Source of the DNA: Sinosporangium album
Lineage (GTDB): Bacteria; Actinomycetota; Actinomycetes; Streptosporangiales; Streptosporangiaceae
DNA: 64,000 nucleotides
Assembly: GCF_900100605.1 (NCBI RefSeq)
Contig: NZ_FNCN01000027.1
Coordinates: 1 to 64,000 of the forward strand
Reading direction: 5' to 3'
Numbering within the stretch: position 1 is the stretch's first letter; each line of letters opens with the position of its first letter. Of the stretch, positions 16,428-26,114 are shown in pieces. Both the position numbers and the translations under genes were made by a program. A model generated the notes under the pieces. The model was not told the DNA's origin, made no database searches, and saw nothing but the letters and a program-made list of their open reading frames with translations.

Positions 16428-17222
16428 GTGCCGGAGCCGGTCGACCCCGCCATCCTGGCCGACGAAGCCGTGGTCGCGCGGGCCGTCGCCGAGGTGTCGG
16501 CGGCGGGAGGCTTCTTCGCCTTCGACATCGGGCCGGTCGACCGGGAATGGCTGCCCCTGGCGGACCTTTACCCCGATCCCGGTGTTCTCGCCGCGCGGAT
16601 CGCGACCGTGGCGCGGCGCCTGGGCACGGATGACACCCGGGTGGCCGCGTCGATCATGTTCCAGGGGCTCGCCGCCCGCCTGTGGTCGCCGCCGATCGCG
16701 GCGGCGCTGGTCCACGACCTGCTGATCGACCTGTCTCCCGCGCGCGTGTACTGGCGGGCTGTGGAAAGCGGCCCCCTGCCCATGCGTGCCGAGAGCCTCG
16801 CCGCGTGGGAGGTCGGGGACCCGGCCGGTGCGGCCGAGCCGCTCTACCGCATGGTCGCGACCGACCTACTGGAGCCGATCGCCGAGACGATGCGGGGCAT
16901 GGTGAAACTGGCGCCGGGCCTGCTGTGGGGCAATGCCGCCTCCACCGTCGCCGAGGCGGTCCGCGCCGTCGGCCGGCGGCATCCCGAACTTCTCGCGAAA
17001 GCCGCAGCCCTCGGCGGCGCTCTGTTGGAAACCGGTTTTTTGAAGGGCTCCGGAGAGCTGATCGAGGGCGCCCCCGGCCATCTGTTCTTCGTACGGCGGA
17101 GCTGCTGCCTCTATTACCGTCTGCCGACCGGGTCGAAATGCGGGGATTGCGCGCTGGTCCGTCCTCAGGAGCGCCACGATATATGGGCGCGGGCCGTACG
17201 AGAATTCGAGGGAGTGTCGTGA
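16428..17222 (+). CDS. FhuF-like (2Fe-2S) reductase under B12 control
   Basis: A 264-residue protein. The body (for example VAASIMFQGLAARLWSPP) is helical and matches the FhuF/ferric iron reductase fold. The C-terminus carries the cysteine pattern CC-x10-C-x2-C in RSCCLYYRLPTGSKCGDC, which binds a [2Fe-2S] cluster in FhuF. Known members reduce ferric siderophores in the cytoplasm. Here the cobalamin riboswitch and the downstream [2Fe-2S] ferredoxin suggest instead reduction of a corrinoid or of cobalt, or a B12-sparing function. GTG 16428 has GAGG six bases upstream; GTG 16422 is the alternative. Confidence 0.8.
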   Translation: MPEPVDPAILADEAVVARAVAEVSAAGGFFAFDIGPVDREWLPLADLYPDPGVLAARIATVARRLGTDDTRVAASIMFQGLAARLWSPPIAAALVHDLLIDLSPARVYWRAVESGPLPMRAESLAAWEVGDPAGAAEPLYRMVATDLLEPIAETMRGMVKLAPGLLWGNAASTVAEAVRAVGRRHPELLAKAAALGGALLETGFLKGSGELIEGAPGHLFFVRRSCCLYYRLPTGSKCGDCALVRPQERHDIWARAVREFEGVS

Positions 17223-17271
17223 GTCCCGTCGGTGTTGGGAAGAGGCGCTTCGGCATGGGATTTGTGTGCCG

Positions 17272-17640
17272 ATGAGTGGCATTGTTGTGTGCCGTGGATG
17301 TTGCTGTGGAACTGCGCGCAAAGTGCCGGGGCTCGATCACAATGAGCAGGTGCGCCGACTGGCGGAGGTGGCCGACGTGCGGGTCACCGACTGCCTGGGC
17401 GTGTGCGAGCAGGCCAACGTCGTCGTGGTGCGGCCGTCGCCCGCCGGCCGGGCCGCCGGAGGGCGTCCGGTGTGGCTGGGGCTGGTGAACCAGGCGGACG
17501 CCGCCGACGATATCGCGGAGTGGGTTTGCGCGGGGGGACCAGGGCTGGCGGAAATTCCGGTTATTCTCACTCTTTATGTTATGTCTCCGCCGAGGCGGAA
17601 GATGGCCGGCGTTGAGAAAGATGTCATTCGACTTTTCTGA
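17272..17640 (+). CDS. Thioredoxin-like [2Fe-2S] ferredoxin
   Basis: A 122-residue protein with the thioredoxin-like ferredoxin pattern: VCRGCCCGT near residues 7-14 and DCLGVCEQANVVVV near 41-54, which together supply the cluster cysteines. It probably passes electrons to a partner such as the FhuF-like protein 49 bases upstream on the same strand, and both are placed under the cobalamin riboswitch. ATG 17272 or GTG 17266 may start translation; neither has a strong ribosome site, and a seven-codon frame overlapping the ATG may give coupling. The C-terminal 30 residues are not part of the fold. Confidence 0.75.
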   Translation: MSGIVVCRGCCCGTARKVPGLDHNEQVRRLAEVADVRVTDCLGVCEQANVVVVRPSPAGRAAGGRPVWLGLVNQADAADDIAEWVCAGGPGLAEIPVILTLYVMSPPRRKMAGVEKDVIRLF

Positions 17641-17785
17641 CTTATAGCTTTTGTTTGCCGTACCGTACTCGCCGCCATGAGTCGTCGACCAATGGCCGGG
17701 GTATCTCTCGCTCCGCGCCAATGATCATGGTGTCGCAGAAAGTTGCACGACTTTCTTTGCGTTCAAGTGATACGGGGGACAAAGG

Positions 17786-18796
17786 TTGATTCCTCAGCGA
17801 AAAATCCGGATGCCGGAGCTGCTCCGGAGCCGGGCCACACGTGTCGGCCTTCTCGCGGTGGCCGTGACCGCAGGGCTTTCCGGGCTGACAGGGGCGGCGT
17901 CTGGCGACACGCCCATGCGGCAGATGGACATGTCCCACATGCGGTACGGGACGATGGGCCTGGCCGCACCTGGGTCGCCGGAAGACGACGGCCACGACGG
18001 CCACCACGGCCACGTGGTGTTCGACCACCACTGCTGCCCGCACCACGTCGGCCACCACCACGGCGAGTGCGACTGCCCGCCTGGTGAGCGCGGTGAGCGT
18101 GGCAAACGTGGTCCCCGAGGTCCGCGCGGTCCCTCTGGTCCTCCCGGGGCTACCGGTTCGCCTGGGCCGTCTGGTCCTCCTGGGCCTTCCGGTCCGCCTG
18201 GAGCTACCGGTTCGCCTGGGCCGTCTGGTCCTCCTGGGCCGTCTGGTCCTCCCGGACCATCTGGTCCGCCTGGAGCGAGCGGTTCGCCTGGGCCGTCTGG
18301 TCCTCCCGGGCCGTCTGGTCCTCCTGGACCTTCCGGTCCGCCTGGAGCGAGCGGTTCGCCTGGGCCGTCTGGTCCTCCCGGGCCGTCTGGTCCTCCCGGA
18401 CCTTCCGGTCCTCCCGGACCTTCCGGTTCGCCTGGGCCGTCCGGTCCTCCCGGGCCGTCTGGTCCTCCCGGACCTTCGGCGGGGAGCATCTCCACCGCCT
18501 TCCAGGGCAACAACAAGTTCATCGGCCTGGCTCCGGGCGACGGCGGGGTCCTGATTCGTGACCCTCGGACGTCACCGACCTGGCACAGCCTGGCGACCGT
18601 TCCGGGGATCCCCGGCGGGATCGTCGGCGTGGCCCTGTCGAACATGGGCAACGACATCCACGTCACCGTGCTGACCAACACGGGTGTCGTGGAGCAGAGC
18701 AAGTGCACCGTCACGCCCACTCCGGGCACGGGTGGCAACCCGGCCTGGCCCGGTAACTGCACCACGTTCGTCAACCTTTCGCCGCCGAACAACTAG
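17786..18796 (+). CDS. Secreted collagen-like Gly-X-Y protein with His-rich head
   Basis: A 336-residue exported protein. After a Sec signal (about residues 15-40, [20 protein letters not shown]) comes a His/Asp-rich segment (about 68-97) containing [16 protein letters not shown] and GHHHGECDC, a likely metal-binding region. Then follow about 45 Gly-X-Y triplets (roughly 99-232), mostly [18 protein letters not shown] blocks, which should form a collagen-type triple helix. The last 100 residues form a small domain with two cysteines (SKCTV, GNCTTF) that may nucleate trimerisation. TTG 17786 has a well-spaced GGGGG site; ATG 17810 is the alternative. A 14-bp-stem terminator follows. Confidence 0.85.
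   Translation: MIPQRKIRMPELLRSRATRVGLLAVAVTAGLSGLTGAASGDTPMRQMDMSHMRYGTMGLAAPGSPEDDGHDGHHGHVVFDHHCCPHHVGHHHGECDCPPGERGERGKRGPRGPRGPSGPPGATGSPGPSGPPGPSGPPGATGSPGPSGPPGPSGPPGPSGPPGASGSPGPSGPPGPSGPPGPSGPPGASGSPGPSGPPGPSGPPGPSGPPGPSGSPGPSGPPGPSGPPGPSAGSISTAFQGNNKFIGLAPGDGGVLIRDPRTSPTWHSLATVPGIPGGIVGVALSNMGNDIHVTVLTNTGVVEQSKCTVTPTPGTGGNPAWPGNCTTFVNLSPPNN
18116..18480 (+). repeat. Coding tandem repeat of the collagen region
   Basis: Nested 9-, 27- and about 63-base units built on GGTCCTCCCGGGCCGTCT encode the Gly-X-Y triplets. Near-identical synonymous codons between units show recent expansion, so copy number may vary between strains. Confidence 0.85.
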
Positions 18797-18819
18797 TCAG
18801 GTCGATCGGAGACCGACGC

Positions 18820-18853
18820 ATGAGGTGTGGGGACAGCGGTCCCCACACCTCAT
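18820..18853. terminator. Strong hairpin terminator
   Basis: A perfect 14-base stem, ATGAGGTGTGGGGA at 18820-18833 against TCCCCACACCTCAT at 18840-18853, loop CAGCGG. It begins 24 bases after the collagen-like gene. Confidence 0.85.
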
Positions 18854-18941
18854 CGTGTTCCGCCCATCGTGCTCCTCGCCCCCCGTGTCGGCTCCGCCGA
18901 GCACCGTCCTACGCTGGGCGTTTCAGCGAGGAGGAGCTTCG

Positions 18942-19874
18942 GTGCTAGCGGTGTACGGCAGTGCGAACATGGACGTGGTGGCCTACGTCGCCAAAGCTCC
19001 CAAACGCGGGGAGACGGTGACCGGGCGGGCTTTCCACACGATCCCCGGCGGTAAGGGCGCGAACCAGGCCATCGCCGCCGCCCGGGCGGGTGCCGAGGTG
19101 GCCTTCCTCGGGGCTGTCGGGGACGACGCCTTCGGTGTCGAGCTCCGCCGTACGCTCGCCGGTGCCGGGATCTCCGTCGAGCGGGTGCGCACCGTGCCGG
19201 GCCCGTCGGGCGTGGCGCACATCGTCGTGGACGACGAGGCGGGCAACTCGATCATCGTGGTGCCGGGCGCGAACGGCATGCTGACCGGTCCGGACGCCGC
19301 CGACCGCGCGCTGCTGGCGCGTGCGGACGCGCTGCTTCTCCAGCTCGAACTGCCCCTGGAGGCCGTGGTCGCCGCCGCCCGCGCGGCCCGGGAGGCGGGG
19401 GTGCGGGTCGTGCTGACGCCGGCCCCCGTGGTCGAGCTCCCCGCCGAGCTGCTGGAGTGCGTCGACCTGATCGTGCCGAACGAGCACGAGGCCGCCGGCA
19501 TCACCGGTTCGGCCGACCCGCAGGACGCGCTGTCGGCGCTGCTCGACCTGGTGCCGGAGGCGGTGGTCACGCTGGGGGGCCGGGGCGCGGTGTACGGCTC
19601 GCGCGCGGGAACGCGCCTTCACGAGCCCGCTGTGCCGGTGCGGGCGGTGGACACGACGGCGGCGGGGGACACGTTCGTCGGTGCGCTGGCGGTGGCCCGC
19701 GCCGAGGGGCGCGAGCCCGCCGAGGCGCTGCGTTTCGCCTCGGCGGCGGCGTCGTTGGCGGTGCGGCGTCACGGGGCGAGCACGTCGATGCCCCACCGCC
19801 ATGAGATCGACGATGTGTTGTCGGCTCGCCTGGCGGGTCTGAATAATCGGACAGAAGTAAAGAAAGAGGCTTGA
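18942..19874 (+). CDS. rbsK: Ribokinase (PfkB family)
   Basis: A 310-residue sugar kinase that phosphorylates ribose (or a related sugar) at O5 with ATP. Visible signatures are the N-terminal GSANMDVV, PfkB signature 1 region GGKGANQAIAAARAG, VLTPAP, VPNEHEA, the LGGRGAVYG strand, and the C-terminal DTTAAGDTFVGAL with the catalytic Asp. Start GTG 18942 has GAGGAG 7 bases upstream. It stands alone between two strong terminators, so it is a single-gene unit; no ribose transporter or RbsR is adjacent. Other PfkB sugars cannot be excluded. Confidence 0.85.
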   Translation: MLAVYGSANMDVVAYVAKAPKRGETVTGRAFHTIPGGKGANQAIAAARAGAEVAFLGAVGDDAFGVELRRTLAGAGISVERVRTVPGPSGVAHIVVDDEAGNSIIVVPGANGMLTGPDAADRALLARADALLLQLELPLEAVVAAARAAREAGVRVVLTPAPVVELPAELLECVDLIVPNEHEAAGITGSADPQDALSALLDLVPEAVVTLGGRGAVYGSRAGTRLHEPAVPVRAVDTTAAGDTFVGALAVARAEGREPAEALRFASAAASLAVRRHGASTSMPHRHEIDDVLSARLAGLNNRTEVKKEA

Positions 19875-19941
19875 AAGTCCGAGAGTGAACCGCTGGGGCT
19901 GCGAAAAAGCCCATCCATCGTAATCGCCGATCAAGAAAATT

Positions 19942-19975
19942 GGCCGCGTGGAGGTGCGCCTCCCGCGGCCTTTTT
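19942..19975 (+). terminator. Rho-independent terminator
   Basis: Stem GGCCGCG-T-GGAGG (19942-19954) pairs with CCTCC-CGCGGCC (19959-19970), loop TGCG, followed by TTTTT. An unusually canonical terminator for this GC content. It isolates the ribokinase from the GTPase operon. The rest of 19875-20205 holds a weaker hairpin near 19897 and the promoter region of the GTPase operon; no gene is seen there. Confidence 0.9.
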
Positions 19976-20205
19976 CATGCCGAACGCAATTCGGTGGCGG
20001 GCGGGCGGAGGCCGACCCCGAGATCCGCCCAGGCCGGCGGCGGGAGCCGTCCCTCGCGGCGGTCCCTCGCGGCTCTCCCTCTCAAGAGAAAACTCACACC
20101 CCTGCCAGATGCCATCCCCATTATTTAGGATTAAAGGTTGAACCGAGTCCTTCGTACTATTCGACGCAAAAATCCAGCCACCTGTGGGCGGGGAGGAAAG
20201 TACGC

Positions 20206-22563
20206 ATGGCACAACCAGCGGGTGGGAACCTCGCATCTTCCGCACTTGACCATCGCGCGGCGATGGCCGCGGCCGGAGCGAACGTGGGGAACCTACTCGG
20301 CGCTATCCGGAGCGCCGGACCGCTTCCGGACCTGGGCGGCGCACTCCGGCGCCTGGAGAACGCCGCCGACGAGATCCAGAAGCTCGTGTCGGAGCCCGTA
20401 CGGCTGGCGCTCATCGGCCGGTACAGCTCCGGCAAGTCCCGACTGATAGGCACACTTCTCGGCAACCCCGCGCTGCTGCCCAGCGAGTGGGACCCCACCA
20501 CCGGGAACGTGACAGTGCTCAGGCTTCACGCCTGCGACGCGGTCACGGCCACGAGGAGAGGCACCCAGGTCCACTTCCTCTCGCAGGAGGACCTCACCCG
20601 GTGCATCACGTCCATGGCCAGGTCCATCGCGGCCATGCTCCACGACCTCGGCGCCCCCGCCGGGCTCGACCCGGCCGGGCTGCAAGCCCTCGACCCCACC
20701 GACGTCGACGCGCTGCGCGGGTGGCTGGAACGTGCCTGGCGGCTCAACATCAGCCCCCTGCGCACCCGCGCCGCAGAGTTCTCCCGCCTGCTCGGCGCCT
20801 ACGAGAGCGGACGGGACCTACTCGGCGCGGCCGTCGCCGTGGACGACGCGGTGCTGCGCGAGGTGTCGGCCATCAAGAACCGCGAGCACGTGGAGGAGGC
20901 GGACGACCTGCCCGCGCCGCCGGTGCGTCCGGTGCGGCGGGGGGAGAGGCTGACCGCCCGCACCGCCGAGGCGGTGTTCGACCTGGTCGACCACATCGAG
21001 ATCACGGTCGACGTGCCGCATGGAAGCTGGGGCGCCGAACTGCTGGGCGACGGCGGCCTCATCTACGACTTCCCCGGCGCGGGCAACCACGAGACGGGGA
21101 TGCGGGACCGCTATCTCGCCCGGCGCGACCTGCGCGAGGTGACGGTGTCGCTGGTCGCGATCGACGCGGGCCTTCCCCATGACCACGCCCCCTTCCAGAT
21201 GATCGAGGACTTCTACTCCGGCGGCCAGTCGGGGCAGAACCGGCGCGACCACGGCCGCCTGGCCTGCGGCACCAAGGCCGACCTCATCACCCAGGACGCG
21301 CTGCGGCTCGGCCAGACGGCCCGGCCGCTCACCGCCGCCGCGCTGGAGTCGCAGGCGCCGCAGCTGGCGGCCCTGGTCAACCAGTGCCGCAAGGCCCAGC
21401 CCGGAGGCAGGTCCGGCGAGACGCTCCTGGTCTCGGCGTACTATCACGCCGACCCCGGCGAGGGGTACCGGCTCGACCACATCGCCGACCTGCTCCGCGA
21501 GGACCTGCCGTCCTACGAGGGGCTGGCCGCCGCGCTGGCGGCGCTCGGCGCCGACGGCGGCGTGGCGCGGCTGCGGGAGGCGATCGGCGCGCACGTCACC
21601 GCGCACGGCCTGGCGCTCGCCGCCGAGGCGGTGGGCAAGCAGGTGGCCGCCGCCGCGGTGGCGGCCAAGGATGTGGCGAATCTCCTGGAGAAGGCGGCCG
21701 GCAGCAAGAAGACCTCGCTGAAGGACAAGACGGGTGCCCTGGAGCTGCAGCGGCTCGCGGTGAAGCTGCGCAGTGACTACGGCGCGGTCAAGCAGCTCGT
21801 GGAGGAGGAGCTGTGCGATCTGAACCGCCGCCCGTACGGCGACGGCCGCACCCTCGTCGAGATCACCGAGGCCGCGGTGGCTCGGACCGTGACCGACTGG
21901 ACTGAGTGGGAGCCGCTGTTCTCCGCTGTGCGGGGAGGGGTGATCGTGCCCGAGGAGGCCGGCGACGAGTTGGCCGCGACGACCGAGCCGTTCCGCAAGC
22001 GGTTCCTGGAGACCTACGACGACTTCGACACGGTGATCGATGGGATCGCCCGCGATGTGCTGGAGGCGTGGCGGCGCGAGCAGACCGACCGGATGGCCGA
22101 GGCCCGCACGTGGATCGCGCGGGCCGGGGTGGAGCACCCCGAGCTCGCGAAACCGCTTGCGATGCTGGCGCCGTACGCGGAACTGCCGTGGGTCGCGGAG
22201 ATCGAGCCGGTGACCGTCCATGGCGACGATTCCGAGCCGCAGGAGCGGTTCCCGCTGCGCGAGGACTACATGCTGCCGTGGCACATCGACGCGCAGTTCT
22301 CGCAAGCCAAGACGAAGGCCGCCATGCGCCACCAGATCCATATCCGGCGCATCCACCGTGAGCTGACGTCGGCGCTGGTGGACCTGGCGGCCGACAGGCT
22401 GGCGGACACGCTGCACGCCACCGCCGGCCATGTGAAGGCCGAGTTCGGCCGGCACGGCTTCCCCACACTGGCCGAGCTCCGGGCGGCCTCCAAGGAGGAG
22501 CCCGCCAGCGAACGCCGTTCACCCTATGCCGACCTCATCGACCTGCTGCGGAGCTACGAGTAA
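20206..22563 (+). CDS. Dynamin-like GTPase of a six-gene signalling island
   Basis: A 785-residue large GTPase. The P-loop GRYSSGKS is at about 71-78 inside LALIGRYSSGKSRLIGTLL, a switch-I-like TTGNVT follows, the G3 motif is DFPGAG near 288-293, and G4 is TKAD near 356-359. The 210 residues between G1 and G3 are much longer than in dynamin and contain a helical insertion. The remainder is helical and likely forms the stalk; no membrane segment is obvious. ATG 20206 has GGGAGGAAAG upstream. The Hsp70-like gene begins 2 bases after the stop. The pairing of a GTPase with an Hsp70-fold partner recalls SrfC/SrfB-type loci, but I cannot prove orthology. Confidence 0.8.
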   Translation: MAQPAGGNLASSALDHRAAMAAAGANVGNLLGAIRSAGPLPDLGGALRRLENAADEIQKLVSEPVRLALIGRYSSGKSRLIGTLLGNPALLPSEWDPTTGNVTVLRLHACDAVTATRRGTQVHFLSQEDLTRCITSMARSIAAMLHDLGAPAGLDPAGLQALDPTDVDALRGWLERAWRLNISPLRTRAAEFSRLLGAYESGRDLLGAAVAVDDAVLREVSAIKNREHVEEADDLPAPPVRPVRRGERLTARTAEAVFDLVDHIEITVDVPHGSWGAELLGDGGLIYDFPGAGNHETGMRDRYLARRDLREVTVSLVAIDAGLPHDHAPFQMIEDFYSGGQSGQNRRDHGRLACGTKADLITQDALRLGQTARPLTAAALESQAPQLAALVNQCRKAQPGGRSGETLLVSAYYHADPGEGYRLDHIADLLREDLPSYEGLAAALAALGADGGVARLREAIGAHVTAHGLALAAEAVGKQVAAAAVAAKDVANLLEKAAGSKKTSLKDKTGALELQRLAVKLRSDYGAVKQLVEEELCDLNRRPYGDGRTLVEITEAAVARTVTDWTEWEPLFSAVRGGVIVPEEAGDELAATTEPFRKRFLETYDDFDTVIDGIARDVLEAWRREQTDRMAEARTWIARAGVEHPELAKPLAMLAPYAELPWVAEIEPVTVHGDDSEPQERFPLREDYMLPWHIDAQFSQAKTKAAMRHQIHIRRIHRELTSALVDLAADRLADTLHATAGHVKAEFGRHGFPTLAELRAASKEEPASERRSPYADLIDLLRSYE

Positions 22564-22565
22564 CC

Positions 22566-25500
22566 ATGCCGTTGAGGATCTACCAGGCGGCGCCGAAGGA
22601 CCCCGAGGCCGTCACGAGGGACGCGCACGGCCACGTCACCCTGCGCCCCCGCGACGGACTGTTCGAACTTCCCGCCCTTCTCGCCGTGCCGACGAACGGC
22701 TCCGGCGCGCTGCTGACATGGCTGACGGTCACGGTCGAGGGGGCGTCGACGATGGAGTCCGCCTCGGCCATCCGGTCGGCCGTGGAGCGCGTGGCGCTGC
22801 CCGGCGGCGCCGTTCGCAGTGAAATGCGGCTGCCGGGGGCCGTGCTTCCGGCCGACGACGTCACCGGACCGCACGACCTGCGGCTGCGCTTCACGTTGAC
22901 CTATCAGGACGCGAGCCCGTCGGGCCGCCCGGCCAATCCCGCACAACACTCTGCGAGGACTGACATGTCCGTGCGTTTCTCCCCGGACCCTCTGACGCCG
23001 ACGCCCGCCCCGAACACGACACCGCATCCGGCCCAGCCCGCCCCGACCCCCACCGCTCCCGCCCACAGCCCCGCTCCCACGCACAGCCCGGGCGCGGAAG
23101 CGGTGGAGAACCGCAAACGGCCCGACCCCGCCCACCAGGGATACGTCGCGCTGGACTTCGGGACCAGCCAGTCCACGGTCACCCTGCTCGACCGGTGGCG
23201 CCCCACCCGGTCGGCGTTCCCGCCGTCGCAGACCGAGGTGCTGCGCCGCAAGACGCTGGAGCTGCTGACCCTCCACCCCAAGGGGCTCCCGAAGGGCGGC
23301 GAGGAGGAATGGCAGATCATTCTCGGCGCCCTGGCCGACCGCCTGGAGATCGACAAGACCCCCGACGGGCTGGGGGAGCGGCTCGGCGCCCTGCTGAGAG
23401 GGGAGGAGGGCATCCGAGGCGACAACCTCCACCGCGTGCTGCTCGCCCTGGAAGACCTCTACATCTACTGCGAGGAGGAAGTCCGCGACTGGCTGGCGCT
23501 TCGCCTCTACCGCGCCTATGACGCCGCCTTCGCCGCGCCCGCCCTCGACCGCTGGGACCTGCACCGCGTCGCGCTCGACTCGGCCCGGGGCGGAAAGGAG
23601 CTGTCCAGCAGGGTCGAGGTCAAGCGGAGGCGCCCCCTGGAGGTGCGCGTCGGCGACTCGGTCGTCACCCTCTCGGCCGGAGGGCCCGAGGACGCCGCCG
23701 ACGTGTTCCTCGGGTTGAAGCAGAAGCTCAACGAGTTCGGCGACCAGAGGCTCTCCGACGGCACCGTGGTGTCGGCGCTCGACCTCATCGCCGCCGCGTT
23801 CAAGGACCTCGTCCAGCGCACCGACGACTACATCGGCCGCTCCTCCGACAGGCTCGGCCAAGGCGGCACCGACCAGGTGATCCTGACCTATCCCACGGTG
23901 GCCGGGCCGGGCGTGCGGGCCGGCCTTGAGCGCATCGCCCGAGAGAAACTCGGGGTGTCCGACGTGGAGATGCGTTTCGACGAGGCCGTGGCGGCCTCGT
24001 TCTTCTTCCTGATGCGCGACCTCGGCGGCGACCCGGCCACCGGCATCGAGGCCCTGCGCGCGAGGTCCCGCCATATCGGTGACAACCTCTGGCGGCACAA
24101 CATGCTCGTCGTGGACATCGGCGGCGGCACCACCGACATCGCCCTGCTCGCCCTCAACCTGCGGGAGGAGACGCCCCAACTCCCCGGCGCGAAGCAGGGA
24201 AGCCGGAGGACCGGCCGCTACTGGCGGATCACCCCGACGCTCCTCGGAGCGGGCGGAAACGCCCAGCACGGCGGCGACCACCTGACCCTGGAGGTCTTCC
24301 ACTGGCTGAAGACCGTGCTGGCCGACCGCCTGATGTCGGCCTGGAGCGATCGGCCGACCGTCGCGGCGACCCTGGAAGTGCTGGACGAGCCGTTCGTGGA
24401 CGGCCAGCAGCACTACAGGCCGGGCGCCCTGCTCGACCACGCCGTCAAGCAGGTCGAGGCGACGATGACGCTGGCGTGGCAGTCCGGGCAGGCCGCCGAC
24501 GCCCGCGCCAGGCATCTCCAGGTGGAACGCGTCGTCCCCACCCAGTGGAAGGAGGACCCGCGCAGGCGCGCCCTGTTCGACAGCCTCTGGAAGCTCGCGG
24601 TGAAGACCAAGCACGAGCTCGGACGGCTCATCGCCGAACGCCCCGACCAGGCGTACACCGTCGACGAATCCGACGTCGACGACCTGGTCGTCCTGCTGGA
24701 ACGCATCCACGCCGCCGAGGACGGCGAGGCGCCCCTCGGACCGATCACCCTCGACACCTCGCTGTTCCGGATGCTCGCCGTCAAACACGTCAAGGACGTC
24801 TGCACCCTGGCGACCACCCTGGCGCACGACAGACTCGGCGGGCAGCCGCTCGACCGCCTGATCCTCACCGGCAACGCCACCCGGCTGCCGCTGGTGACCA
24901 GCGTGTTCTCCGACAAGTTCGGACGCGACGCGCAGGACATGCTCGTCATCGCCAGGCTGCCGAAAGAGGTGACGGTCGAGAAGGAGTACGCCAAGCACGC
25001 CACCTCCGTCGGCGCCTGCTTCGCCAAACACCTGCGCGCCTTCGGCCACGACAACCCCGAACACGCCGTCGACGCGCTCATGCGCGGCGACACCATCATC
25101 TACGTGGACGTGGAGAACCTGTTCCTCGATCTGCCGTGCGATTTCAAACTCGTCGGGCAGGGCAAGTCCGAGCAACCGATCATGAGCGCGGGCGACGCCA
25201 TGCACCTGCTCGGCGACGGCCACCACACCCGCATCCGCAGGGACACCGGGGCGCTGACCGAGAGCTACCAGATCCGGCGCGACGAGTCCATTACCTGGGT
25301 CCAGTTCAACTACATCGCGCGCCTGGAGCAGGAACGCGCGGAAGGGCTCGTTCCCGAGGACTGGCGGCACGACCGCTCGGTCTGGGTGGGCAAACTCGGC
25401 GAGGTGCACACCGCGCTGGAGTTCGACGAGCGCCTGATGCCCACACTGCACCTGTGGCGGGGGCCGCGGCCCCACTATGTGATCACCGAGCCTCCCGCGG

Positions 25501-26114
25501 GCCGGCTCGGCGTCCGGCGCCCCCCTTCCCCTCAGGAGCCAGGCCGCAGAACCCTGCTCGACGGACTGCGCGGCCGATCCGGCGGCACCGAGCCCTTCCC
25601 CACGTACGGCACCGCCACGCAGTCGGAACCCGCGGGCGAAGGCAACGTCTTCGACCGGCTCAGGGGCCGCATCGTCGTCAACCGCACGCACGACGCGCAG
25701 AGCGACGGAAGCGCCGTGTTCGAGGAATCCGCCGATGGCCCGTCGCTGTTCGTGGAGACCTTCCACATCCGCGATGGAAAGACCACGACCATCCGCAGAG
25801 GCGCCATCTTCGGTCCGCTCCCCGAACCGGTCAACGGCGCGTGGACCTTCGAATACTGGCCGGACGGATCCTCCGACAACTTCGAGTCGCTCGGCACCGT
25901 CAAACGGCTCACCGCCCAGCGCGGCGTCGCCCACTTCGTCACCCTCGACGACGCCGGGGAGCTCCGCCTGCATCTCGGCGAACCGCCGTACCGCACGGCC
26001 GCGAGCCTGAAAGAGGTCGAGGACGTCCCCGGCACGGTCCGCTCCTACCTGGTGGCCGACCATTCCGACAAGGACTGGCAGGTCAACCGGCACCCGTTCA
26101 GCGGGCTCCAGTGA
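22566..26114 (+). CDS. Large Hsp70/actin-fold ATPase
   Basis: A 1182-residue protein. Residues 1-130 are a beta-rich domain, then a Pro/Thr/Ala linker (about 140-190). The actin-like ATPase follows with phosphate-1 motif VALDFGTSQSTVTLLD near 194, phosphate-2 motif VVDIGGGTTDIALLAL near 515, and the adenosine motif LILTGNATRLPLV near 765. Two inserts relative to DnaK make the ATPase part about 640 residues long. After another Pro-rich linker (about 980-1010), a C-terminal beta domain with FVETFHIRDGKTTTIRRGA ends the protein. There is no DnaK substrate domain, so it is not a normal chaperone. It is coupled to the GTPase upstream (2 bases) and the next gene downstream (GTGA overlap). Confidence 0.82.
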   Translation: MPLRIYQAAPKDPEAVTRDAHGHVTLRPRDGLFELPALLAVPTNGSGALLTWLTVTVEGASTMESASAIRSAVERVALPGGAVRSEMRLPGAVLPADDVTGPHDLRLRFTLTYQDASPSGRPANPAQHSARTDMSVRFSPDPLTPTPAPNTTPHPAQPAPTPTAPAHSPAPTHSPGAEAVENRKRPDPAHQGYVALDFGTSQSTVTLLDRWRPTRSAFPPSQTEVLRRKTLELLTLHPKGLPKGGEEEWQIILGALADRLEIDKTPDGLGERLGALLRGEEGIRGDNLHRVLLALEDLYIYCEEEVRDWLALRLYRAYDAAFAAPALDRWDLHRVALDSARGGKELSSRVEVKRRRPLEVRVGDSVVTLSAGGPEDAADVFLGLKQKLNEFGDQRLSDGTVVSALDLIAAAFKDLVQRTDDYIGRSSDRLGQGGTDQVILTYPTVAGPGVRAGLERIAREKLGVSDVEMRFDEAVAASFFFLMRDLGGDPATGIEALRARSRHIGDNLWRHNMLVVDIGGGTTDIALLALNLREETPQLPGAKQGSRRTGRYWRITPTLLGAGGNAQHGGDHLTLEVFHWLKTVLADRLMSAWSDRPTVAATLEVLDEPFVDGQQHYRPGALLDHAVKQVEATMTLAWQSGQAADARARHLQVERVVPTQWKEDPRRRALFDSLWKLAVKTKHELGRLIAERPDQAYTVDESDVDDLVVLLERIHAAEDGEAPLGPITLDTSLFRMLAVKHVKDVCTLATTLAHDRLGGQPLDRLILTGNATRLPLVTSVFSDKFGRDAQDMLVIARLPKEVTVEKEYAKHATSVGACFAKHLRAFGHDNPEHAVDALMRGDTIIYVDVENLFLDLPCDFKLVGQGKSEQPIMSAGDAMHLLGDGHHTRIRRDTGALTESYQIRRDESITWVQFNYIARLEQERAEGLVPEDWRHDRSVWVGKLGEVHTALEFDERLMPTLHLWRGPRPHYVITEPPAGRLGVRRPPSPQEPGRRTLLDGLRGRSGGTEPFPTYGTATQSEPAGEGNVFDRLRGRIVVNRTHDAQSDGSAVFEESADGPSLFVETFHIRDGKTTTIRRGAIFGPLPEPVNGAWTFEYWPDGSSDNFESLGTVKRLTAQRGVAHFVTLDDAGELRLHLGEPPYRTAASLKEVEDVPGTVRSYLVADHSDKDWQVNRHPFSGLQ

